Shown piece by piece: positions 53,004 through 61,455 of a stretch of 64,000 nucleotides of DNA. Position numbers and translations under genes: made by a program. Position 1 is the stretch's first letter. Each line of letters starts with the position of its first letter. This stretch comes from an uncultured Schlesneria sp. Its GTDB lineage: Bacteria; Planctomycetota; Planctomycetia; Planctomycetales; Planctomycetaceae. The notes beneath the pieces are model-generated. The model searched no databases. It saw only the letters and a program-made list of their open reading frames with translations, and was not told where the DNA came from. The DNA is taken from the NCBI GenBank assembly GCA_903871875.1, contig CAIQIR010000084.1, forward strand, positions 1 to 64,000, given 5' to 3'.

Positions 53004-53540
53004 GTGTTTCCGATGGATGGTTTCGCGAATGAACGCAGGTTCCGCGCGGCTTGGGAAGCCGTGAAAATCATTCGAGGTGTGCGCTATTCATTGTTCACCT
53101 TCGGTGAAACCGATCTGCCGTATTATTTGATTTTGTCGGGCTTGAAAGAAGATCAAGCGGTCAGCGTCACTCAAGGGGATGTGAAGATCACGCGTCCCAT
53201 GATCATCACGCCCGACCGTTACATGCCCGAGTTTGAAGACTTCTTCGAGGATGCAGATGACGAGAATCTGGCCCAGTTCATCATGGCGCGAACGGCCTCA
53301 TTTTCGAATTTGAAATTCCGCAATCAGACCGGATCAAAGCGGCTGGTCAGCGACAGTGTGGAAGAAACGGCTGCCAAGCTGAATCGGAAACTCGATGACG
53401 AAGACGAAGATCGAGTGGCGATCCTGACCGCTCCGGCGGCCCTCGCGGGCTTCGCCGTCTTGCGGTACGCGTCGGAACGGATCATGCAAAGCGCGCCTGA
53501 CAATATTCAGGAGCTGCGGGAAAAAGGCTTCCTGCCCTGA
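53004..53540 (+). CDS. conserved hypothetical protein (178 aa)
   Basis: Starts at GTG 53004 with GGAG nine bases before; an ATG at 53013 is an alternative. The sequence (AAWEAVKIIRGVRYSLFTFG, DLPYYLILSGLKED, VSVTQGDVKITRPMII) reads as a folded cytosolic protein. It includes an acidic stretch FEDFFEDADDENLAQFIMAR and a C-terminal amphipathic helix. The family is familiar from planctomycetes but unnamed. It is convergent with the following minus-strand gene. Confidence 0.75.
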   Translation: MFPMDGFANERRFRAAWEAVKIIRGVRYSLFTFGETDLPYYLILSGLKEDQAVSVTQGDVKITRPMIITPDRYMPEFEDFFEDADDENLAQFIMARTASFSNLKFRNQTGSKRLVSDSVEETAAKLNRKLDDEDEDRVAILTAPAALAGFAVLRYASERIMQSAPDNIQELREKGFLP

Positions 53541-53636
53541 GGGCAACAAAGGTCTTCTCCCCGTAATCCCGAGAATGGCTTGCTGCCTTAAAAGTGGACT
53601 AGCAGGCCGACGGCGTTCCGCGACCGTTTGCCCGTG

Positions 53637-55442
53637 TTACTTCCAGAAGCCGGCCAATAGCCAGGCGATTCCCGGTTCCACCGTCGAATCCTGACCCTGA
53701 GCCCAAACTGTTCGTAACAGGTCGGCCGAGACCACCGCGCCCACGATCGAGACGCACAGCGATGCGAACAGCAAGCTGCAAAAACCGGCGCTCCATTCGG
53801 CTTCTTGAACGACAGTGACTTTCCGCGGCATCGTGATTTCAAACTGGCTCGAGCCTTCGCTGAAACTTTCGCTCGCATCTTCACCCTCGTCGTCGAAGGC
53901 CAGGTCGTCGAAATCACCGGCGCCGCTCAGGTCTTCGTCCGAGACTTCCAGCTCTTCCATGGGCTCTTCGACCGAATCGTCCAGATCGAAAATCCCCGAT
54001 TCGACCGATTGCTTCTTGCGCTTCTTCGAGACCGGCGCTTCGTCCTCGTCTTCAAAGATGACGACGCTTTGTCCCGAGTCGGCTGGCGACTGCAATTCGG
54101 ACGTGTCGCTGCTGTCGTAGTCATCCAGATCCAGCAAGTTGGAGTCGAAATCTTCGTCGATACTCAGTAGCGGCTGCGTGGCCGAGCTGTCGTCTTTGTC
54201 GTCCAGATCCGGCAACAACATCGGGGTCGTCGATTCGATATCGTCGTCGTCATCGGCAAGCGGTGGTCCACGGCGAATCTTGCTGCTGCCGCCTTTCCGC
54301 TTTTTTTTGCCCAGATGACTGCTGCTGCTGGGCGACGCCAGATTGATGTCGCTGTCATCACCCAAGGTAATGCCGCTGTCGACGAAGCGAATCCCGCTAT
54401 CCATCCCTTCGAGCGAGATGCCGCTGTCGGCCGGTTGCATCAACTGGACACCACTATCCTCGGACAAACGGATGCCGCTGTCGCCACCCAATCGAATGCC
54501 ACTGTCTCCGGCCAAAGGCAATCCGCTGTCGTGGCCCAGTTTGATACCGCTATCGCCTGCCAACTGAATGCCACTGTCGCCGGCTAATTGAATGCCGCTA
54601 TCGCCATCGAGCGAAATCGTCATTTCGGCCGAGTCGCTCAGAACGGGGGCATCTTTGTCGGTGTGGCCCAGATCGAAGTCAATTCCGCCAATTCCGGAAT
54701 CGAGCGGTGCCTTTTCGAGTTTCGCGGCCAGTTCGCCGGGTGTTCCCCCGTGTGAACCTCGGCCCAGCAACATCACGTCGCTGTCGCTGTCGGGCAAGCC
54801 CTTTTTCGACTTCTTCCCAATCAGTTTGACGTCGCTGTCGCTATGAAACAGCGGCGCCATGCGGACATCGCTATCCGAATCGATCATCGAGCCACTGGTC
54901 GGTAACAATTTGACGTCGCTGTCCGAATCGATCATCGAATCGGACGAATCAACCATCTTGACATCGCTATCGGAATCCGACTTCATCCCGGCTTTCGGCT
55001 TGACGATTTTCACATCGCTATCGCTGCCCGGTTTTGTGCGTTTGGGTGGTTCGACCAATCGGACATCGCTGTCAGAATGCATCAAGTCGATCGCCGCGAC
55101 TTCCGCGCTGCTTCCCGAAAGCTTCTTTTTCTTGGAATCGTCGGCCAGCACCAGTCGGACATCGCTGTCGGAATTCAGTCCGGCCGGCTGTTGTCGGCTG
55201 AACGTTTGTCGCGGGGGCTCTTGATCGTCGTCCGATTCGTCCATAATCGGCAGATCGGGGTCCGAATCGGGTTGCTGACGGCGACGATATTCGGCAATGT
55301 CATCTGCCTTGAACTTCCAGGTTCCCCGATCGGCAAACCCGCGAACATCGCCTTTTTCACGCAGACGAATCAGTTCGTCCGGCTTGAGGCCCAGCTGGAC
55401 AGCGGCTTCTTCCAGGCTCAGATATTTTTTGTTGGGGGCCAT
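53637..55442 (-). CDS. HTH-repeat-membrane protein with SDSDV and DSGI repeats
   Basis: A 601-residue protein. An N-terminal MerR/excisionase-type helix-turn-helix (YLSLEEAAVQLGLKPDELIR, then RGTWKFKADDIAEYRRR) is followed by about eight SDSDV[KR][LIM] repeats and about eleven DSGIxL repeats spaced by variable linkers. An acidic Ser/Asp/Glu region and a membrane helix near the C-terminus (CSLLFASLCVSIVGAVVSADL) follow. The repeats are strongly acidic, with regular short strand-like hydrophobic ends. ATG 55442 is preferred; a TTG at 55493 extends the frame. A membrane-tethered DNA-binding protein is plausible. Confidence 0.82.
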   Translation of the reverse strand: MAPNKKYLSLEEAAVQLGLKPDELIRLREKGDVRGFADRGTWKFKADDIAEYRRRQQPDSDPDLPIMDESDDDQEPPRQTFSRQQPAGLNSDSDVRLVLADDSKKKKLSGSSAEVAAIDLMHSDSDVRLVEPPKRTKPGSDSDVKIVKPKAGMKSDSDSDVKMVDSSDSMIDSDSDVKLLPTSGSMIDSDSDVRMAPLFHSDSDVKLIGKKSKKGLPDSDSDVMLLGRGSHGGTPGELAAKLEKAPLDSGIGGIDFDLGHTDKDAPVLSDSAEMTISLDGDSGIQLAGDSGIQLAGDSGIKLGHDSGLPLAGDSGIRLGGDSGIRLSEDSGVQLMQPADSGISLEGMDSGIRFVDSGITLGDDSDINLASPSSSSHLGKKKRKGGSSKIRRGPPLADDDDDIESTTPMLLPDLDDKDDSSATQPLLSIDEDFDSNLLDLDDYDSSDTSELQSPADSGQSVVIFEDEDEAPVSKKRKKQSVESGIFDLDDSVEEPMEELEVSDEDLSGAGDFDDLAFDDEGEDASESFSEGSSQFEITMPRKVTVVQEAEWSAGFCSLLFASLCVSIVGAVVSADLLRTVWAQGQDSTVEPGIAWLLAGFWK

Positions 55443-55935
55443 CTTTTCGAACTCCGCTCCGGAAGAAAACCAAACTGGTGGACGGTCAGCCAATCATTGC
55501 CACCGCGCGACAGCGATGATGACAATTATGACAACATCCCGAGCCGAAAATAACATTTAATCAGAAAACTCGCCTGAAATATTCTCTAGGGCACGGCAAG
55601 CATCCTTCAGGTCTCGTTCCTGGCAACAAAGAAACGACGATCCGACACATGGTGAACCTATGATCGGCGTTTCGTGAAATCGGACTTGGCCCACGTGACC
55701 GCGAGTTGCCGACAGGAATCATGAAATCGACAAATCGCAGGCAGGATCGTTAGGGTCGGCGTGCCGCTAACTCGAGTCTACCGCGTGATTTTCTCCGTTC
55801 GCAAGCACGGATTTTTGACTTCGGATTCCGGATGCGAAAGTCCTCCTGATGGCGTGAGATGTTCCCGGTCCAGTGACTTTGCCGGATCTGCCGCAGGAAT
55901 CGATTATGACGAATCTGATTTGGCAAATCCTCAGG
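55443..55935. other. intergenic region upstream of the HTH-repeat gene
   Basis: About 490 bp between two minus-strand genes. No supportable gene or strong hairpin is seen. It should hold the promoter of the HTH-repeat gene and the 3' end of the ABC permease transcript. Confidence 0.45.
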
Positions 55936-57726
55936 TCAGTCCATGCTGTCGGGGTTTGGCTCCAAACGTCGCACAATCCGGGAAAAAGACTGCATCGCAT
56001 TCCGTCTGAGCCACCACCACAAGGCTCCATAGATCGCGAAGTGGACTCCGATGACGAACCACGCAAATCGAGGATTCATGACATAAAAAGTATTGGTAAT
56101 CGGGTCGACGCCGCGCGACAGATTGCCCGTCCCGAACAGGACCTGCAACGGGTTGAGCCAACGCATCAAAAAAATCAACCACGGTTCCTGGGCCTGATTG
56201 AGACTCGGGTTTTGATTGAGATCCAGGTTGTCCCACGAAACAATCAAAATCACCGGCAGGGCACAGGCGGCCCCGATGAAAGCGAAGGTTGATAGAACCG
56301 CTTGGATTTGCGTCCGCATGCGTAAGCCCATTTGGAAACCGGTCCACATGATGACGGGCATGTAAATGACGGTCGCCAGTGAGATGGTCGTCAATTCCAG
56401 CCAGAAATTCGCGCTTTGCCACGTGGTCGCACCCTGGATCACATAGCCGCTCCAGATCGCTTGGAACAGCACCAGAATGGCAAAAGGGACCGTCAGGATC
56501 ATGATCAAGCGTCGGACGCCGGCCAGTTTTTCCCGCACGATTTCGGCGGGTGCGATGGGGCAAACCAATAGGACATCCAGGGTCTGGCGGATCCGTTCGG
56601 ACGGGATCGCTCCGGTCGCATGAATCGTCAGGCAAATGACGGAAACGACCCAGAAGAATGCCGGAAAGATGCGAAAGGGGCTGGTGAAATCGGTGCGGCT
56701 TTCCGTCAGGACCGCTGAAATGGCCAGGATCAGTGGCGCGAGTAGGAGCATCAAGATCCGAAACTGATAGCGAAATGTTCCCAGTGATTTCTTTTGCGTT
56801 TCCCGCCAGGCGATCGGATCGAAGTGCGGCAGGCTGATACGGTCTGGCACCAGGATAATGCCACCGGTCGTCGCTTTGTTCAGCTCGTTAAAAAAGCGAT
56901 CGGCGAATCGGAACATCTCCAGCACGATATTGTGAGCAGGGACAAACGCCCGCATGATCAACACTTTTGACGCCAAAAACAGGCACGCGATGCTTAGCAA
57001 CATCGGCAAGATGACCAGACCCAGGAGACTCATCACTTGGGGCTGCATCATCATATCGGTGATCGCGTCCCAGAATGTTACCACCGGGGCGGGCGGGAAG
57101 TTCCGCATGCGTAGAGAAATGACGATTCCGTAGGTGAGCGGAACGACACCGCTACCAAGGATCAGCAAGAGCAGGTAGGTCATCACAAACGCGACCGACG
57201 TGGTCCGAAACCAGGACGAAGTGAGAATCGACAGTGATCCCACCACCATCGTCAGCGAGATCAACGCGACGATGGCGAAGATCAGTTCCCCCAGCTCAAC
57301 GCCCCCAATGCCGTAGACAATTGCAAACAAGGGCAGGGACAGTAACTGGTACGTTCCCATCGCGAAAATGCGGCTGAGGAATTTTTCGAAAATGATGGTC
57401 CAGGGACTGAGTTTCGTCAGCAGCAACAGCGCGAGCGTGTCTTTTTCTTTTTCCACCGTCAAGGCGCCGCAGGTGATGGGCGGCAACAGCAACAGGATCA
57501 TCCACGCCTGTGTCAGAGTGAGGATCAAAAACAGATTGCGACCCTGACCGAAGTTCACCACGCCCGATGCCGATCCGCCGCCGTTCAGGTTGTGGTATTG
57601 CAGCAATGCTGGAACATACAGCGCCGCCGCATAGAGGGTTCGCAGGATATAGGTGCGTTTGTTTTGCGCCTGCTCGATCAATTCCTTGGTCAGCAGTGGC
57701 AGGCTGAAAAGTTGCAGGAACTGCAC
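55936..57726 (-). CDS. ABC-2 type transporter permease
   Basis: A 596-residue membrane protein of about twelve helices, starting at GTG 57726 with AAGGA eight bases upstream. It has the ABC-2 pattern LTVEKEKDTLALLLLTKLSPWTI (cytoplasmic coupling helix after the first helices) and a similar segment in the second half (SERIRQTLDVLLVCPIAPAEIV), so it is a fused pair of half-permeases. The ATPase lies 70 bp upstream. The substrate is unknown. Confidence 0.88.
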   Translation of the reverse strand: MQFLQLFSLPLLTKELIEQAQNKRTYILRTLYAAALYVPALLQYHNLNGGGSASGVVNFGQGRNLFLILTLTQAWMILLLLPPITCGALTVEKEKDTLALLLLTKLSPWTIIFEKFLSRIFAMGTYQLLSLPLFAIVYGIGGVELGELIFAIVALISLTMVVGSLSILTSSWFRTTSVAFVMTYLLLLILGSGVVPLTYGIVISLRMRNFPPAPVVTFWDAITDMMMQPQVMSLLGLVILPMLLSIACLFLASKVLIMRAFVPAHNIVLEMFRFADRFFNELNKATTGGIILVPDRISLPHFDPIAWRETQKKSLGTFRYQFRILMLLLAPLILAISAVLTESRTDFTSPFRIFPAFFWVVSVICLTIHATGAIPSERIRQTLDVLLVCPIAPAEIVREKLAGVRRLIMILTVPFAILVLFQAIWSGYVIQGATTWQSANFWLELTTISLATVIYMPVIMWTGFQMGLRMRTQIQAVLSTFAFIGAACALPVILIVSWDNLDLNQNPSLNQAQEPWLIFLMRWLNPLQVLFGTGNLSRGVDPITNTFYVMNPRFAWFVIGVHFAIYGALWWWLRRNAMQSFSRIVRRLEPNPDSMD

Positions 57727-57795
57727 GAATCAAGTCCTTGGTGTTGTTGTCGCGAATCGCCGTTGTATCGGTGTCACAGGTCCCCTCCCGTTGGA

Positions 57796-58728
57796 TCAGG
57801 CGGTCTGGCCTTCCGTCAGCTTCATGAAGGCGGTTTCCATATCCATGACCTCGGGCTGGAACATGCGAATCCGGGCCCCTTCCGCGTGAATGATGTCGTG
57901 CAAATCTTCGACTTCCAGACGTCCCTCTTCAAAGCGAATCGAGATGCGATCGGCCTGATCGTCAACCGACGTGACCCCCTCGACGGCACGAAGTTTGGCG
58001 ATCAATTCTGGCGTTTGACGGGCGACCTGAACATGTACGATCTTGAGCACCCCCAGCCGCTGATAAATCTCGGCGATCGATCCTTGGGCCACCATGCGCC
58101 CGGCTTCAATAATACCAATCGTGGTGCATAGCTGTGCCAACTCATGCAGAATGTGGCTGGAAATCAGGATGGTCTTGCCCATCTCTTTCAAGGCTTTGAG
58201 CAATTCCCGCATTTCGATGCGAGCTCGTGGATCCAGGCCCGAGGCCGGTTCATCGAGTAACAACACGGCGGGATCGTGTAACAACACTCGTGCGAGCGAC
58301 AAACGCTGCTTCATGCCGCGTGACAGCGAATCGACTTGCGAGTCGATCTTGCCCGTCAGGTCGGTCAATTGCAGCACATCGTCGACGACCGATTTGCGTT
58401 TGGCGATCGGCAGGCGATACGCGGCCGCAAAGAAATGCAGGTATTCCCGCGCCGTCAAATCTTCGTATACGCCAAAAAAGTCGGGTACATAGCCGATCTG
58501 TTCGCGAACCAGGTGTGGCTTGGAGCGAATATTGAAGCCCATGACTTTGGCGAACCCGTGGTAGTCCGGTTGCAACGTGGCCAGGACCCGGATTGTCGAC
58601 GATTTCCCCGCTCCGTTCGGCCCGATGAAGCCGAACACTTCCCCGCGAGGAATTTGCAGCGTGATGCCTTTGACGGCTTCCAGCTTTCCATACTGAATCG
58701 ACAAATTCTGTACATCAACCGCCAGCAT
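57796..58728 (-). CDS. ABC-2 transporter ATP-binding protein
   Basis: A 310-residue ATPase with Walker A GPNGAGKS (36-43), signature LSRGMKQR, Walker B VLLLDEPASGLDP and H-loop SSHIL, followed by a C-terminal domain of about 80 residues (LRAVEGVTSVDDQADRISIR) as in drug/polysaccharide ABC-2 exporters. GGAAAGG lies before the ATG. It forms an exporter with the permease just downstream. Confidence 0.93.
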   Translation of the reverse strand: MLAVDVQNLSIQYGKLEAVKGITLQIPRGEVFGFIGPNGAGKSSTIRVLATLQPDYHGFAKVMGFNIRSKPHLVREQIGYVPDFFGVYEDLTAREYLHFFAAAYRLPIAKRKSVVDDVLQLTDLTGKIDSQVDSLSRGMKQRLSLARVLLHDPAVLLLDEPASGLDPRARIEMRELLKALKEMGKTILISSHILHELAQLCTTIGIIEAGRMVAQGSIAEIYQRLGVLKIVHVQVARQTPELIAKLRAVEGVTSVDDQADRISIRFEEGRLEVEDLHDIIHAEGARIRMFQPEVMDMETAFMKLTEGQTA

Positions 58729-58963
58729 GCCGGGCCTTTCCAGACAAATGGAGAGCGTCTTTGCGGCTTCCCGTCAGTGTCGTCCTGATCGCCGATCAGA
58801 CAGGGCGAAGACGCCGTGTCTGACAGTAATCATTTCTCACGACCGACGGCAAGTGCTTCGTCAATCTCGATCAGGGCGGCTCCGCGCTTCCATGATACCC
58901 ATTGAATCAAGCGAGTTGCGCAACGGGACCGGAATCATTCGCTTTCTGTCTGGCTGAAGAGGC

Positions 58964-60442
58964 TCACGTCATGGGCCAGGTCAGCACCGGTTTGCGAGTC
59001 GCATTCACTTCTTCGGGACGACTGACGGGCGTTGTATGGGGGGCTGTCTGTAACAGTTCCTTGTCTTCAGCCACGATCTTATGAATGGCTTCGGAGAAAG
59101 CATCCAGTGTGGCTTTCGATTCGGTCTCGGTCGGCTCAAACATCATTGCTTGCGGGACGACCAGCGGGAAATAGACGGTCGGTGGATGGAAGCCAAAATC
59201 GAGCAATCGTTTGGCGATGTCCATGGCCGAGATGCCGCGTTCTTTCGCCAGTCGATCGGCCGACGCCACGAATTCGTGCAGACAATGCTCGCCATGGGCC
59301 GACGGCAGAACGTCTGCCAGTAATTCCTTGAGGTAATTGGCGTTCAAGATCGCCTGTTCTGCAGCCGAACGAACGCCCGCTGCGCCCAGCGTGCGCAAGT
59401 AGCAATAGCCGCGAACCAGGATCCCAACATTTCCGAAAAACGAACGGACCCGGCCGATCGTTTTCTTGGGCGTGGCAAGTTCGAATCGCTTGCCGCTGCC
59501 GTCGTCGTGTTGACGAATGACGGGGCCGGGCAGGTAATCGGCCAGAAAATCACGCACGCAAATCGGTCCGGCACCGGGGCCACCGGCACCATGCGGTCCC
59601 GTAAAGGTTTTGTGGACGTTATAGTGCATCATGTCGCCGCCGAAATCGCCGGGACGCGTGATGCCCATAATGGCGTTCATATTCGCACCATCGATATAGA
59701 CCAGCCCGCCGACGTCATGCACGATTTTGGCGATCGCCGCGATATCCTTTTCGAACAACCCCAGCGTGTTCGGATTGGTGATCATGAACACGGCGGTCTT
59801 ATCGTCGACATGCTGCTTCAATTCTTCCAGATCGACGAAACCTTCGCGTCGTCCATCGGCGTCGATGCCTTGCAGTTCGACACATTCGAACCCCGCCATC
59901 GCCGCGCTGGCCGGATTGGTTCCGTGAGCACTCGCGGGGAAAATGACTTTTGTGCGCTGTTCGCCCTTGTCACGAAAGTAGGCTGCCGCGACGAACAGGG
60001 CCGTCAATTCGCCGTGGGCTCCGGCTGCGGGTTGCAGCGAGACGGCGGGCAGGCCCGAAATCTCCGCCAGCATTTCCTGCATCTCGTACAACATGTCGAG
60101 CAACCCTTGAATGTTGCCGACAGTTTGATGCGGGTGCAGATCGACAATTCCGGGCAGGCCCGACAGTCGCTCGTGTCGCTTGGGGTTGTACTTCATCGTG
60201 CAACTGCCCAGCGGGTAGAAATGCGTATCGACCGACATATTCAGCGTCGACAGATTGACGAAGTGCCGCACCACATCGGGCTCGGCCAGTTCCGGCAGCG
60301 GTGGTGGTGACGCGGCGAGAAAGTTCGCGGGCACCAAATCCTCCAGTGGCCAGTCCGGGACATCCGATGGGGGAAATTCTGCCCCGCGCCTCCCCGAGTG
60401 TGACAGCTCTGAGAGTAATTGCGTGGCTTGCCGATTTCGCAT
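58964..60442 (-). CDS. gcvPB: glycine dehydrogenase (decarboxylating) subunit 2
   Basis: A 492-residue PLP enzyme, the catalytic P2 half of the glycine cleavage P protein. It shows FYPLGSCTMKYNPK, the HGTNPASAAMAGF segment and the PLP lysine in YNVHKTFTGPHGAGGPG (about Lys278). ATG 60442 is used; the TTG nine bases upstream is an alternative. It decarboxylates glycine and passes the aminomethyl group to the H protein. The gcvPA, gcvH and gcvT genes are not in the window. Confidence 0.95.
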   Translation of the reverse strand: MRNRQATQLLSELSHSGRRGAEFPPSDVPDWPLEDLVPANFLAASPPPLPELAEPDVVRHFVNLSTLNMSVDTHFYPLGSCTMKYNPKRHERLSGLPGIVDLHPHQTVGNIQGLLDMLYEMQEMLAEISGLPAVSLQPAAGAHGELTALFVAAAYFRDKGEQRTKVIFPASAHGTNPASAAMAGFECVELQGIDADGRREGFVDLEELKQHVDDKTAVFMITNPNTLGLFEKDIAAIAKIVHDVGGLVYIDGANMNAIMGITRPGDFGGDMMHYNVHKTFTGPHGAGGPGAGPICVRDFLADYLPGPVIRQHDDGSGKRFELATPKKTIGRVRSFFGNVGILVRGYCYLRTLGAAGVRSAAEQAILNANYLKELLADVLPSAHGEHCLHEFVASADRLAKERGISAMDIAKRLLDFGFHPPTVYFPLVVPQAMMFEPTETESKATLDAFSEAIHKIVAEDKELLQTAPHTTPVSRPEEVNATRKPVLTWPMT

Positions 60443-60574
60443 TGTCTTCAATTCTTTCTACCAATTCCGTGGATCGTCGTCCGGCGGATTTTAAGCTTTT
60501 TTTCCGCTACGAACAGTCTCACCAGGACTTCCCCAAAATGGCGGTTGATTTGTTGCCTTTTCACTCAAGAAATA

Positions 60575-61258
60575 TTAGCTATTGACCCCACTGCCCCAGC
60601 GTTTCATCAGTGTATTGGGCACGCCCAGTTGATCGCAGATGCGCGCCACGATGAAGTCAACCAGATCGGAAATCGATTGCGGATCGTGATAAAAACCGGG
60701 CATGGCGGGCAAAATCACGGCTCCGGCTTCGGCGAGCCGCTTCATATTGTCGAGCGCAATCACGCTCAGGGGGGTTTCACGCGGGACGACAATCAGCTTG
60801 CGACGTTCTTTCAGCTGCACATCAGCGGCTCGATGGATCAAGTTCTGCGATTGTCCGGTGGCGATACTGGCGAGTGTTCCCATGGAACAAGGGCAAATAA
60901 CCATCCCGCTGGTCAAGAACGAGCCGCTCGCAATACCCGCCGAATAGTCACGATAGTGATGGTAGATGATCTGACCTGCGGTACTATCGTTGGCGCGGGG
61001 CGCTGGATTTGTGGCAGCGCCTGGTGTCGTTTGTGGGAGCCGACGATCGCTGTCCGGTGCCTGATCATTTGGAAACAGTTGCCGTGGATCGAAATGGTCC
61101 AAGCTGATCGTGACGCCCAACTCCTTTTTGAAGACTTCGACCGCTGCCGGGCTGATCGTGAGATGCACAGTTTGCCCCGCCGCGACCAGTACTTCCACTA
61201 AGCGCGTCGCATAAACAGAGCCGCTGGCCCCTGTCATACCGACGATCAAATTACTCAT
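60575..61258 (-). CDS. ubiX: flavin prenyltransferase (UbiX family)
   Basis: A 227-residue flavoprotein with the FMN-binding start VGMTGASGSVYATRLVE, SGSFLTSGMVICPCSMGTLA and the late VPRETPLSVIALDNMKRLAEAGAVILPAMPGFY that is nearly diagnostic for UbiX/Pad1. It makes prenylated FMN for UbiD-type decarboxylases. A Pro/Asp/Ala-rich insert (about residues 65-95) is unusual for the family. No ubiD is in the window. It lies 132 bp upstream of gcvPB on the same strand. Confidence 0.93.
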   Translation of the reverse strand: MSNLIVGMTGASGSVYATRLVEVLVAAGQTVHLTISPAAVEVFKKELGVTISLDHFDPRQLFPNDQAPDSDRRLPQTTPGAATNPAPRANDSTAGQIIYHHYRDYSAGIASGSFLTSGMVICPCSMGTLASIATGQSQNLIHRAADVQLKERRKLIVVPRETPLSVIALDNMKRLAEAGAVILPAMPGFYHDPQSISDLVDFIVARICDQLGVPNTLMKRWGSGVNS

Positions 61259-61455
61259 CGAACCCGCCTTTTTGCAGAAAATCTCAGAAGTTGACCTCTA
61301 TGGCATATCCGAACGGACACCAAACCTGAAGCCCGTCGCCGCACGGTGGAAAGGGCGTTGTCACGGCGGCTGCTTTCCCCTGACGGAGTGCGCGGGCTAC
61401 ATTGACAGGGAATGTCGCATGGTGCGACTTCGAATTGTAGTACTGTCTTCGAAGA

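Noticed and set aside
54360-55200. Repeated blocks in the HTH-repeat gene resembling an interspersed repeat array
   Set aside because: The repeats vary at DNA level, stay in frame and encode SDSDV and DSGI protein units; there are no uniform repeat or spacer lengths.
59507-60310. Plus-strand open frame of 267 codons
   Set aside because: Antisense to gcvPB, whose PLP lysine region and family motifs establish the minus-strand gene.
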